Positions 53,171-61,743 of a DNA stretch of 64,000 nt are shown here, in pieces. The position numbers and the translations under genes were made by a program. The stretch spans positions 1-64,000 of the forward strand of contig NZ_QPJQ01000007.1 in NCBI RefSeq assembly GCF_003337275.1. The letters run 5' to 3'. The first letter of the stretch is position 1. Each line of letters starts with the position of its first letter. The DNA is from Marinomonas foliarum. Lineage in GTDB: Bacteria; Pseudomonadota; Gammaproteobacteria; Pseudomonadales; Marinomonadaceae. Below the pieces are notes generated by a model that ran no database searches, had not been told where the DNA came from, and saw only the letters and a list, made by a program, of their open reading frames with translations.

Positions 53171-55954
53171 GTGCCAACAAATCAACCATTTACTACTTAT
53201 GAAGAAGTACAGCTAATAAACAAATTTGAAAAACTAAATAAAAAAGCTATATCTATTCTTACAGCCCGTTGCGCATTACGATGTCTTCCATTATTAGCAG
53301 TAAAAAAAGACCCAAATGACTATTTCCCATATTGGCCAGATGAATACCAAGCTCGATATCTATTGTCAATTTGGTGGGTATCACTAACTACTACCAACAA
53401 CTATAATAAAGCAGTAAATAAAGAAGACAGTGCATCAGTCAGTTTTGACAAAGAATCGTTATATAAAGCCGCAGATGCAGTCAATAAATTTTCCAGCGAA
53501 AACTTTGGCAATACAAACCTATCCTTCTCAGCTTATGCTGCTGCAGAAACTGATGCTGCAGCCTTCGCCGCCAACACCTTTCTAAATATAACAAGCTCTG
53601 CTACTTTTGATTACACCTTTACAAATGCCGCTAATGCGGCAGATGCTGCCTTAGACGCTAATATCCCTTTTCCAAACATTAAGGTGGAGTTCGAGTCAGA
53701 TTTAATATTATTAGAAAAAAGTGAAATTTATCCATTCCGAAATACACCGCTATGGCATAAACCAAATATAGATTATAAAAATTGGATGACAAAACATCTT
53801 AAGGAAGCATTGTACCGACTATCAATAAGGCAAAGCCATTCAAAAACTCAAACCCTCATTAATGATATTTGGCCTATCTATAAAGGGATTTTCGATGGCA
53901 AGCCAGACCAGAAAGCCATAGATAACGCACTCGATCAATTGGAAAATTTTTTTTCCAATAAGGGCATTGACGAAACAGAAAGCAATAAGCTCTTCGATGG
54001 TAAAGATGATGAGCCTGCTTATGGGAAAAGCGACGAGCTGTTTAATAAAAGAAAAAATGAACCGAATTCTGAAACTAAACTCGAAGAAACAGAATATGAC
54101 ATTGAAAGCATTGCGGGTAATCGCCACAACAGCCATCAATATGCAGTTGAAGATAAGCTCAATCGTCAACATCTAGTGAATACCTTGGCGATTTTACTAC
54201 AAGACAAAAATAATCATCACCATCAGACCATTGGTTTGTTAGGTCATTGGGGCGTTGGCAAAACCTCCGTTGTTGAGCTACTTAAAACTGCCCTGCAAAA
54301 GAAAGAAGATAAAACATCTATAGCTAAACGGCTAAAAGACATCCTACTACACTGTCAAACTATTGGTTTACTGAAATATTGTAGAGCTATCAAATCTTCC
54401 ATTGCCAAACGGCTTAAAACTACCTTCCAAACAAAAAAACATAGAGATAAGCCAAAATTTCTATTTGCCGAATTTAATGCCTGGGAATATGAACACACAG
54501 ATAACCTACAAGCAGGTATCGCTCAAGAAATGATCAAGGCGCTGTCTAGTCCAGAACCCAAACCTAATCGTTGGGAAAAGTCATTTTGGCCTTTCCGAAA
54601 AATCTTGCTGACATTACGGTTTGCATGGAGCTTACATAGCTGGAAGATATTAGCGCCTTTATTTCCTCTTGTTTTCGCTCTTGCACCTATTTGGTTTTTA
54701 TACTTTTTCAAAGAACAATTTGATCAAATAAATGATGCGGTTATTTACATTTTCTCTACCACTTGGTTCATCGGATTTTTATACCCAACGTGGAAAGAAA
54801 TTAAAAAGGTATTAGCTGGACCTCTAGCAAAAGAGTTTTTAACTTATTTGAAATTACCTGATTATGGCGAACACTTAGGCATGATTCCGGTGATGCGTGA
54901 GCACATTAAAAAACTCACCAAGGTGCGTTTGGGCAATGAAAAACGCTTGTTGTATGTAGTGGACGATTTGGACCGTTGCGGACACAAGGGCATTGTTAAA
55001 GTGCTCGAAGCAGTGCGAATGGTGCTGGATTTAGACAACGTCATTGTGGTAATCGCCGTAGACCAACGAATTGCCTTAGCGGCACTGGCGCTGAATTACA
55101 AAGAACTCGCCACGCAACATCACATTGAAGATCCTAGGCTGATCGCTCGCGATTACTTAGCGAAAATTATCCACCTTCCTATTGTGCTCACTGAGCCAGA
55201 TGAAGCATCTGTATCCAGTTACCTGGAACACCTTTGGAATGAAACCAGTTCACCGGAAAGTAAAGCGCTAGCCGAAAAGACAGACACCTTACCCCAACAG
55301 GATGAAAACTCTATTAAAGACAACACCAACAACACAGATGAAGCAAACCAGACAGATACTATTGAGCAAAGAGTAAAGACTGAGCAAGAAGGAAACGTCA
55401 TTAGACGGAATACCGAAAGAACCAACACAGAAACGTCGGAAACAGACTTTCCAGTAGAGCAAGAAACAGCAGAAACACCCAAAGATGTTAAACAAGTGGA
55501 ACAACTCGCCGAGCCACAAAAACTCGCCTTTACCTATTGGCTAAAGCATTTCGAGTTATCCAACCCTCGTCAGATAAAACGTTTGAATAACAGCTTTAAT
55601 CTACTTCGTAATTTTTACCCCGGAGAGGATAAAGAGCCAGTAGAAGTAACAAGCGAAGAAGCAGGAAGTGAACATGCCTTCCCCATGATGGTGACACTAT
55701 TTGCTTTTGAATATCTAAATAATCTTGATGACATGCAAAAGCGACAAAAATTAAAACAACTGATTAATAAAGAAAGTGATGATTTAACTGAGAAGGAAGA
55801 GGCATATCTAACAGACTACAAAATAACGCCATTGGTAATTGAACTGGCAAACCTTAGCTTAAAAAACACCACCATGATCCTAGGTATTGAGCCCTTTGTC
55901 CTTCCAGGGATTGATATGATCGATAAAACAGCAGAAAAAACAGAAAGTCGCTAA
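53171..55954 (+). CDS. KAP family P-loop NTPase
   Basis: 927 residues starting at GTG with AGGA upstream. An unusual N-terminal ~320 residues include an Ala/Asn-rich stretch (about 120-163) with no family I recognise. The KAP NTPase domain follows: Walker A GHWGVGKTS at 358-366, the KAP-typical FNAWEY at 435-440, two membrane helices inserted (about 493-513 and 523-541), and Walker B LLYVVDDLDRC at 593-603. A polar, acidic insert of ~100 residues (about 690-780) precedes the C-terminal helical part. KAP NTPases are membrane-linked and often occur in phage-defence or exclusion loci. A-rich codon use in the first third suggests transfer. Convergent with a toxin-antitoxin pair. Confidence 0.85.
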   Translation: MPTNQPFTTYEEVQLINKFEKLNKKAISILTARCALRCLPLLAVKKDPNDYFPYWPDEYQARYLLSIWWVSLTTTNNYNKAVNKEDSASVSFDKESLYKAADAVNKFSSENFGNTNLSFSAYAAAETDAAAFAANTFLNITSSATFDYTFTNAANAADAALDANIPFPNIKVEFESDLILLEKSEIYPFRNTPLWHKPNIDYKNWMTKHLKEALYRLSIRQSHSKTQTLINDIWPIYKGIFDGKPDQKAIDNALDQLENFFSNKGIDETESNKLFDGKDDEPAYGKSDELFNKRKNEPNSETKLEETEYDIESIAGNRHNSHQYAVEDKLNRQHLVNTLAILLQDKNNHHHQTIGLLGHWGVGKTSVVELLKTALQKKEDKTSIAKRLKDILLHCQTIGLLKYCRAIKSSIAKRLKTTFQTKKHRDKPKFLFAEFNAWEYEHTDNLQAGIAQEMIKALSSPEPKPNRWEKSFWPFRKILLTLRFAWSLHSWKILAPLFPLVFALAPIWFLYFFKEQFDQINDAVIYIFSTTWFIGFLYPTWKEIKKVLAGPLAKEFLTYLKLPDYGEHLGMIPVMREHIKKLTKVRLGNEKRLLYVVDDLDRCGHKGIVKVLEAVRMVLDLDNVIVVIAVDQRIALAALALNYKELATQHHIEDPRLIARDYLAKIIHLPIVLTEPDEASVSSYLEHLWNETSSPESKALAEKTDTLPQQDENSIKDNTNNTDEANQTDTIEQRVKTEQEGNVIRRNTERTNTETSETDFPVEQETAETPKDVKQVEQLAEPQKLAFTYWLKHFELSNPRQIKRLNNSFNLLRNFYPGEDKEPVEVTSEEAGSEHAFPMMVTLFAFEYLNNLDDMQKRQKLKQLINKESDDLTEKEEAYLTDYKITPLVIELANLSLKNTTMILGIEPFVLPGIDMIDKTAEKTESR

Positions 55955-55973
55955 TCACACACGACTACGATAT

Positions 55974-56285
55974 CTAAACCCGTTTAATAGCATTTTTATA
56001 AACCTCATTACGCTCCCGCTTTCCTACTGCCAACACAGTGACAATAACGACATCGTCTTGTACTTCGTAAACAAGGCGATAACCTGATTGACGTAATTTT
56101 ATCTTGTAGAGGTTGTCAGCGCCTGAAAGCTTTGAAGCAGGAACATGTGGATGGTCTAAACGCTCGATCAGCTTCTTTTTAAATTGCTGCTGTAGCGTGG
56201 CTCCAAGTTTTTGCCACTCTTTCAGAGCGCTCTTTTTGAATTCGAGTTTATAAGTCAGCGATGCTGACTGAGATACTTTCTTCAT
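55974..56285 (-). CDS. RelE/StbE family toxin
   Basis: 103 residues close in pattern to E. coli RelE (KSALKEWQKLGATLQQQFKKKLIERL, LYKIKLRQSGYRLVYEV, VLAVGKRERNEVYKNA). RelE-type toxins cut mRNA on the ribosome. AGGAACGCGCCA precedes the ATG, and the first 38 bases overlap the end of the antitoxin gene. Confidence 0.88.
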   Translation of the reverse strand: MKKVSQSASLTYKLEFKKSALKEWQKLGATLQQQFKKKLIERLDHPHVPASKLSGADNLYKIKLRQSGYRLVYEVQDDVVIVTVLAVGKRERNEVYKNAIKRV

Positions 56286-56496
56286 TGGCGCGTTCCTTCG
56301 CGAGTACTATCAATTCCATATCTTCCAATTTATCCATTAAGGCTTCATACGCTTCGGCAGGAACACAGTAAAACGCAGGTTCATTGCGATTTAATACAGC
56401 AACCGCCTTACCGTGTGCGCTGGCGGCAACTTTCATTGGGTTAGCTTTAAACTCTGTAATGCTGGCAGCCACGTCGGAAAGGATTCTAGAAGTCAT
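56248..56496 (-). CDS. RelB/StbD-like antitoxin (Phd/YefM fold)
   Basis: 82 residues with the Phd/YefM-type N-terminal DNA-binding half (MTSRILSDVAASITEFKANPMKVAASAHGKAVAVLNRNEPAFYCVPAEAYEALM) and an acidic toxin-binding tail. Antitoxin first, overlapping the toxin gene. A GACCT/AGGTC dyad upstream is a candidate operator. Confidence 0.87.
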   Translation of the reverse strand: MTSRILSDVAASITEFKANPMKVAASAHGKAVAVLNRNEPAFYCVPAEAYEALMDKLEDMELIVLAKERANEESISVSIADL

Positions 56497-56514
56497 TTTA
56501 AAGCACCTTTAATC

Positions 56515-56530
56515 GACCTAATAAAAGGTC
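56515..56530. promoter_or_regulatory. Candidate operator of the RelBE-type pair
   Basis: GACCT (56515-56519) and AGGTC (56526-56530) form a small dyad 19 bases upstream of the antitoxin start on the minus strand, the expected place for autorepression. Short, so tentative. Confidence 0.4.
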
Positions 56531-56548
56531 ATTTTAATTTTCGACTGA

Positions 56549-57067
56549 TCATTTATCAAGCAACACTTTTTTAACAGATCCTACAGATTGATTCTTCGTG
56601 GTCGCTAAGATGTCTTCTGGAAAAAGGGTTTGGTAAGAATTCATGTCGGTATGCTTACCATCAAGTCGTGGATGTAGTCGCCTTTTAAGGTCTTGACTGG
56701 TTTCATGGTCGTTCACCCGCTCTCCAAGTACATCTAATAATGCACCTTCTAAGCATTGTGGTGACCAAAGTATTATCTTGTAGCCATTCTGATGTGCTTT
56801 TTTCATTTCAGCATTAGTGGGAGGAAGATCCGAGTCTAGAACAAGGTAACGTTTGTCGTAATCAACAGCTTTAAAACTACGAATGGCATTTTGAATAATA
56901 TTTCCTGCTGAGCCGCCATCACCCGCTTCCACTTTGGCAGTTCGACCACAAGATCTCGGACAAAAGAATCGCTTCATGTGATCAATAAAGGCTTTATCAT
57001 CAGCTCCTTCGCCTACAACCAGAAGCGATGTGCTGACTGTTTTTCTAATCTGTTTACGTTTGGCCAT
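56549..57067 (-). CDS. TOPRIM/RloB-like protein paired with an AAA ATPase
   Basis: 172 residues. The start KTVSTSLLVVGEGADDKAFIDHMKRFF gives the TOPRIM-like Glu (E20), and DKRYLVLDSDLPP gives the D78-x-D80 pair; CLEGALLD adds a further Glu. I read it as an RloB-like/OLD-type TOPRIM nuclease-like protein. It lies 39 bases after the AAA ATPase gene on the same strand. ATPase plus RloB/TOPRIM pairs are known in abortive-infection-type systems (AbiL, PARIS, OLD/Gabija logic), so a defence effector role is inferred. It is short for a full OLD-type nuclease. Confidence 0.7.
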   Translation of the reverse strand: MAKRKQIRKTVSTSLLVVGEGADDKAFIDHMKRFFCPRSCGRTAKVEAGDGGSAGNIIQNAIRSFKAVDYDKRYLVLDSDLPPTNAEMKKAHQNGYKIILWSPQCLEGALLDVLGERVNDHETSQDLKRRLHPRLDGKHTDMNSYQTLFPEDILATTKNQSVGSVKKVLLDK

Positions 57068-57106
57068 TATGTCATTCCTTTGCTAGCCATCTTTTAATTG
57101 CAGAGT

Positions 57107-58291
57107 TTACAGTTCTGGTACTGCGCCAAGTGCTCCAGCCATATATTTGGCATAGAGATTATCATCAGCTCGTACGCCAACCATCTCATCTAAACGCCAT
57201 GCATCTGAGATTTGTTGCTGTTTTTCACAAAGATAAATCTGGTGTTTTTGCAAGCGGTTAAGGACTTCTGGTGTGTGACACGTGAAGATGAGTTGAGCTT
57301 GATGGGGATTAGTATGTTCAAAGCGAAACCATTCTATGATTTTAGGAATCAAGTATGGATGTAGGTCATTATCGATTTCATCAATCACAGCACAACCGCC
57401 CTTTTCAAGCACGGTCAACAAACGCTCTAACATAACAAAGGCGGATTGCGTACCACTCGACTCTTCCAAAAACGGTAAGGAAAACGCTTTTCCATCAGCA
57501 GATTGATGTATGCCAATAGGCATATAAAGTTGTTCAGATGAGCCATCCTTGTCCGTCGCTTTAAACGCTTTAATCTCCACGTTAGACAGCCCTAAATCAA
57601 ACATTCCCATTACTTCGATCATGCGATCTTTAAGCGTTGGTGACTTTTCATACGATTCTGCGGCATGAAACAAGGCTTCAGACCGAAAATGTCTACGCCC
57701 CATATAAGCCACATTGCTTGCAACACTTTTAAAAAAATCAATAAATGGGCGAGCTTCTAAAATATCGTAACTATAGGCCGCAGACAAAAGTGAGGCATTA
57801 TCACGCAGTGTTTCCGCCTTATTTGCAGGGAAAGGAAAGCCCTTTTCTTTAAAAGAAAACGTCTCACCCTTTTTTTCTCGCTTAAATAGGTAACTGAACT
57901 GACTGCTTGTTTTTACATACAAACCTTCGAATTGAATACGTTCATTATTAAGTACAAGTCGATACCGATAAGTCTGATTGTCTAATAAGAAATCGACTTC
58001 AACCATGGTGTCTTCCTCAAGGTGAAGACGGTGAGGTTGAAAAGGAACATGACTATCAGGATCACCTTTTAAAAAGGACGAACTGGCAAACCAGCTTAAA
58101 AAGACCAGTGGTTTTATAAATTGCGTCTTACCGGATCCATTTGCCCCAACTACAGCAAGCACTTTGTTTAAACGAATGTCAGGCAAGTTGACATCAAACC
58201 CAGATGGGATTGGCTTTTTCCCCACAGCAAAGTTAATCGATGCTTCTTGGGCAAAGCTATAAAAATTGCTAAACCGCATTGAAATAATCAT
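57107..58291 (-). CDS. AAA15-type ATPase (RloA/AbiLi-like), defence ATPase candidate
   Basis: 394 residues from the ATG at 58291; other in-frame starts exist at 58300 (TTG) and 58279. ABC/SMC-like ATPase: MRFSNFYSFAQEASINF at the start, Walker A GANGSGKTQ near residue 49, long insert, signature-like SSGTQSAFVMLERLL, Walker B AVIDEIDNDLHPYLIP and H-loop FTCHTPEVLNRL. This is the COG1106 type that drives RloAB, AbiL and PARIS-like systems. Probably senses infection and controls the TOPRIM-like partner. No restriction-modification genes are adjacent. Confidence 0.8.
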   Translation of the reverse strand: MIISMRFSNFYSFAQEASINFAVGKKPIPSGFDVNLPDIRLNKVLAVVGANGSGKTQFIKPLVFLSWFASSSFLKGDPDSHVPFQPHRLHLEEDTMVEVDFLLDNQTYRYRLVLNNERIQFEGLYVKTSSQFSYLFKREKKGETFSFKEKGFPFPANKAETLRDNASLLSAAYSYDILEARPFIDFFKSVASNVAYMGRRHFRSEALFHAAESYEKSPTLKDRMIEVMGMFDLGLSNVEIKAFKATDKDGSSEQLYMPIGIHQSADGKAFSLPFLEESSGTQSAFVMLERLLTVLEKGGCAVIDEIDNDLHPYLIPKIIEWFRFEHTNPHQAQLIFTCHTPEVLNRLQKHQIYLCEKQQQISDAWRLDEMVGVRADDNLYAKYMAGALGAVPEL

Positions 58292-58430
58292 AAAAAACAA
58301 TTTCCAACAAATTTACGTTGATTTTAAGACTATATAAAAAATACTGCGAAATAGATACCTATCATTAAGAGAATCATAAATACCTCAACCACACTTGACT
58401 GTCATTCTGATCAAAGGTAAAAATAGAGCT

Positions 58431-58505
58431 ATGAAAAACGTATCCCTTACTCAGCAACGAATTATTATCATCATTCCTAGGAGTGGTGGGTTCGTTGTTG
58501 AGTAA
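58431..58505 (+). CDS. Isoleucine-rich leader peptide of the ileS attenuator
   Basis: A 24-codon frame, MKNVSLTQQR then IIIII then PRSGGFVVE and a stop. Five consecutive Ile codons (ATT ATT ATC ATC ATT, 58461-58475) lie directly before a terminator and the isoleucyl-tRNA synthetase gene. This is the design of amino-acid attenuator leader peptides. AGAG three bases before the ATG is a weak ribosome-binding site. Confidence 0.87.
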   Translation: MKNVSLTQQRIIIIIPRSGGFVVE

Positions 58506-58542
58506 ATAAAGCAAACCCGCCCAAGAGGCGGGTTTCTTTTTT
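58449..58542 (+). promoter_or_regulatory. Isoleucine transcription attenuator upstream of ileS
   Basis: Three exclusive pairings are visible. Segment 1 (58449-58461, just before the Ile codons) pairs with segment 2 (58491-58503) over 13 bases with one G-U. Segment 2 also offers GGTGGGTT (58485-58492) to pair with AACCCGCC (58514-58521), the antiterminator. Segment 3 (58513-58521) pairs with segment 4 (58527-58535), nine GC-rich base pairs plus a T-run to 58542, the terminator. A ribosome stalled on the Ile codons would cover segment 1 and free segment 2, allowing read-through; one reaching the stop codon (58503-58505) would cover segment 2 and allow termination. Confidence 0.85.
58513..58542 (+). 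terminator. Attenuator terminator hairpin
   Basis: AAACCCGCC and GGCGGGTTT form a perfect 9-bp stem with loop CAAGA, followed by CTTTTTT. It lies 31 bases before the ileS start. Confidence 0.9.
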
Positions 58543-58572
58543 CTGCTTCTTGGGTTTTAACAGGAAGCCGAT

Positions 58573-61500
58573 ATGAGTACTCAAGACTCCCCTTCGCATT
58601 TAGCCCCTGAGGCTGACAATCCCTCTGCATCCGAGCGTTTTTCGTTCGTGGATGCTGAACATGCTGTGCTGACATTTTGGCAGGACAAACAGATTTTTAA
58701 GCGCTCTCTTGCCGCTTCGAAACATAAGCCTGACTATGTGTTTTACGATGGGCCACCGTTTGCAACGGGGTTGCCCCATCATGGTCATCTGGTGGCATCA
58801 ACCATCAAAGACATCATCCCGCGTTACTTTACGATGAAAGGATTCCATGTAGAGCGGCGTTTTGGTTGGGATTGTCATGGTTTGCCCATCGAGCATGAAA
58901 TCGATAAATCCCTTGGTATGTCCGCCAAAGAAGCGGTTGAATCGCTGGGTATCGCCCGTTACAACGCGGAATGCCGTGGCATTGTTCAGCGTTATGCCAG
59001 CGAGTGGGAAAAGACCATCACGCGCCTTGGCCGCTGGGTAGATTTTGACAACGATTATCGCACCATGGAGCCTTGGTACATGGAGTCCGTTTGGTGGGTC
59101 TTCAAACAATTGTGGGACAAAGGGCTCGTCTACCAAGGGGACAAAGTTATCGCCTATTCCACTGAGCTGGAAACCGTATTATCCAACTTTGAAGCCAGTT
59201 CTAACTACAAGGACGTTCAAGACCCTGCGGTCACAGTGTTGTTTAAACTCGTAGAGGAAGACGCCTATTTTGCCGCTTGGACAACCACACCTTGGACACT
59301 GCCTTCAAACCTTGCCCTGTGTGTTGGTCCAGACATTCCTTATGTCAAAGTCCATGATACCACTATCAACCAAACCCTTTGGCTCGCCGAGGCGCAACTA
59401 GAATCTGTGTGCAAGGGCCATGATGTAGAGGTGCTTGATAGAGTTGTGGGAGCCGACTTGAGTGGTAAACGCTATGAACCGCTTTTCCCCTATTTTAGCC
59501 ACTTGAATGCGTCCGGCGCTTTCCATGTATTTGCCGATAATTTTGTCTCGACTGGCAGTGGTACAGGCATTGTTCACATGGCTCCCGCCTTTGGTGAAGA
59601 CGATAACCGCGTCTGCAAGGCCAATGGTCTAAATGCCTCAGTTTGCCCTTTGGACAGCCGTGGCCGCTTCACCCATGAAGTGACTGACTTCGAGAACTTG
59701 TATGTGAAAGAGGCCGATAAAGCCATCATTCAAACATTAAAAGCGCGTGATCTTTTGTACCGTCAGGAAACCATCACCCATAGTTATCCTTTTTGCCCTC
59801 GCTCCGATACGCCCATCATCTACCGTTCTGTGCCCTCTTGGTACATCAAGGTAGAGCAAATGCGTGCCGAGCTACAAGCCAACAACGATCAGATCAATTG
59901 GGTACCAGAGCATATCCAACAAGGCCGAATGGGAAAATGGTTAGAAGGTGCAATCGATTGGTCGGTATCGCGTAACCGCTATTGGGGTACTCCGCTGCCA
60001 ATCTGGGTAAACGATACAACAGGAAAGCATTTGTGTCTTGGCTCTATAGAAGAGTTAAAAAACTACACTGGCGTAACCGTCGACGATTTGCATCGTGATC
60101 ATGTTGATGAACTGACTTTCTCCCTTCCAAAGGAACCAGGCACCTATCGACGCATTACGGAAGTATTCGACTGCTGGTTTGAGTCCGGTGCCATGCCTTA
60201 TGGACAAGTGCACTACCCCTTTGAAAATAAAGAGCAATTTGAACGTAACTTCCCAGCTGCGTTTATCGCCGAAGGGGTGGATCAAACACGGGGCTGGTTT
60301 TATACCTTACAAGTTCTCAGCCAATGTTTGTTCGGGCGACCAGCGTTTAAAAACGTTATCGTCAATGGCATAGTGATGGCAGAAGATGGCAAAAAGATGT
60401 CCAAACGCCTCAAAAACTACACGCCCCCTGATACTCTGATGGAGCACTATGGGGCGGATGCTTTGCGTCTATATTTGATCAACTCAGGCTTGGTAAAGGC
60501 GGAAGAGCAACGTTTTTCTGATGCTGGCGTACAAGACATGGTGCGTCAGGTGTTGTTGCCTTGGCTCAATGGTTTTCGCTTCTTCTCGACCTACGCCGAG
60601 ATCGATCAATGGCAAGACTCAGGATCGGACAAATCCTCTGATAACATCTTGGACCAGTGGATATTGTCTCGCCTGCAAACCTTAACAACCAAGGTCAATC
60701 AGGAGATGCAAGCCTACCATCTCTATAACGTGGTGCCAGCGCTCTTTGAGTTTATCGAAGATCTCACCAATGGCTATATCCGTTTGAATCGAGCCCGCTT
60801 TTGGCAAAAAGAAATGAATGAAGACAAACAGCAGGCTTATCACACTTTGTACTCTTGTTTGGATACATTCAGCAGGTTAATGGCGCCTTTTACACCGTTT
60901 CTTGCGGAGCATTTATACCAAGAGCTGTTGCCTTTTTCCGCTAACGAAAGGCCAGAGTCAGTGCATTTATGCGACTACCCCACGGCAAATGCGGCGTTAA
61001 AAGACGAAAAGTTAGAAGCCAGTGTCGCTCGTGTTCAGCACATCTTGGTAATGGGCCGCCAACTGCGTAACGATTTGAAAATTAAACTAAAAACACCTCT
61101 CAAATCTCTGACCGTATTGCATAAAGAGGCTAAGGTACTAAACGACATCGCTCGTTTGACGGATTACATTCAAACCGAGCTGAACATCAAAGACATACTC
61201 TTTAGCCAACAGGAAAATGACTACATCGACTTCTACGCTAAAGCGAATTTCCCAGTTTTAGGCAAACGCCTTGGCAAGCAAATGAAATACTATGCAGCAC
61301 GTATTGCGCAACTCAATGAGCAAGAGCTGGAGCATCTAGAAACTCACGGGCAAATCGAGGTGGATGGGCAAGTATTTAACCAAGAAGAGATTCACGTCTA
61401 TCGTCAAGCCAAAGCGGGTACGCACACCACGTCCAACCGTTTTGTGTCGATCAGCATCGACCCAGAACTGACAGAGGAATTGGTGGCGGAAGGCGCCATG

Positions 61501-61743
61501 CGAGAAATTGTTAGCCACATTCAGAAAATGCGTAAACAACAGGGCTACAAGGTATTGGATCGCATCGACATTAGTATCGAAGCGAGTGACGTACTGGCTC
61601 ATTGGTGCCAGCATCACCTCGATTACATCAAGACAGAAACCTTGGCTAATACGTTGAGTTTTACCAAGGTATCTGAATCGGGCTCACGCTTGAGCACCGA
61701 TTTAGGCGAGGTAAACGTCGTTGTTGAGCTAAGCAGTAAATAA
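58573..61743 (+). CDS. ileS: Isoleucyl-tRNA synthetase, type 2 (eukaryote-like)
   Basis: 1056 residues. Class I synthetase signatures are HHGH (HxGH) at 69-72 and KMSKR at 608-612; the editing domain between them contains WTTTPWTLPSNLALCV. The length, GLPHHGHLVASTIKDI, the LSNFEASSNYKDVQDPAV stretch and the long C-terminal region without a Cys zinc finger mark it as type 2 (IleS2), the kind found in eukaryotes and in some bacteria as a mupirocin-tolerant copy. The canonical HxGH is kept, not the swapped GxHH seen in some hyper-resistant IleS2. It charges tRNA-Ile. An Ile attenuator precedes it. Whether a housekeeping type 1 copy exists cannot be seen here. Confidence 0.92.
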   Translation: MSTQDSPSHLAPEADNPSASERFSFVDAEHAVLTFWQDKQIFKRSLAASKHKPDYVFYDGPPFATGLPHHGHLVASTIKDIIPRYFTMKGFHVERRFGWDCHGLPIEHEIDKSLGMSAKEAVESLGIARYNAECRGIVQRYASEWEKTITRLGRWVDFDNDYRTMEPWYMESVWWVFKQLWDKGLVYQGDKVIAYSTELETVLSNFEASSNYKDVQDPAVTVLFKLVEEDAYFAAWTTTPWTLPSNLALCVGPDIPYVKVHDTTINQTLWLAEAQLESVCKGHDVEVLDRVVGADLSGKRYEPLFPYFSHLNASGAFHVFADNFVSTGSGTGIVHMAPAFGEDDNRVCKANGLNASVCPLDSRGRFTHEVTDFENLYVKEADKAIIQTLKARDLLYRQETITHSYPFCPRSDTPIIYRSVPSWYIKVEQMRAELQANNDQINWVPEHIQQGRMGKWLEGAIDWSVSRNRYWGTPLPIWVNDTTGKHLCLGSIEELKNYTGVTVDDLHRDHVDELTFSLPKEPGTYRRITEVFDCWFESGAMPYGQVHYPFENKEQFERNFPAAFIAEGVDQTRGWFYTLQVLSQCLFGRPAFKNVIVNGIVMAEDGKKMSKRLKNYTPPDTLMEHYGADALRLYLINSGLVKAEEQRFSDAGVQDMVRQVLLPWLNGFRFFSTYAEIDQWQDSGSDKSSDNILDQWILSRLQTLTTKVNQEMQAYHLYNVVPALFEFIEDLTNGYIRLNRARFWQKEMNEDKQQAYHTLYSCLDTFSRLMAPFTPFLAEHLYQELLPFSANERPESVHLCDYPTANAALKDEKLEASVARVQHILVMGRQLRNDLKIKLKTPLKSLTVLHKEAKVLNDIARLTDYIQTELNIKDILFSQQENDYIDFYAKANFPVLGKRLGKQMKYYAARIAQLNEQELEHLETHGQIEVDGQVFNQEEIHVYRQAKAGTHTTSNRFVSISIDPELTEELVAEGAMREIVSHIQKMRKQQGYKVLDRIDISIEASDVLAHWCQHHLDYIKTETLANTLSFTKVSESGSRLSTDLGEVNVVVELSSK

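Noticed and set aside
53840..55519. Several long minus-strand open frames inside the KAP gene.
   Set aside because: They are shadows of the coding strand, lack ribosome-binding sites and have no protein-like composition.
58395..58424. TTGACT and TAAAAA as the promoter of the ileS leader.
   Set aside because: The -10 matches only four of six bases and would leave almost no leader before the peptide ATG; kept as a possibility but not listed as a feature.
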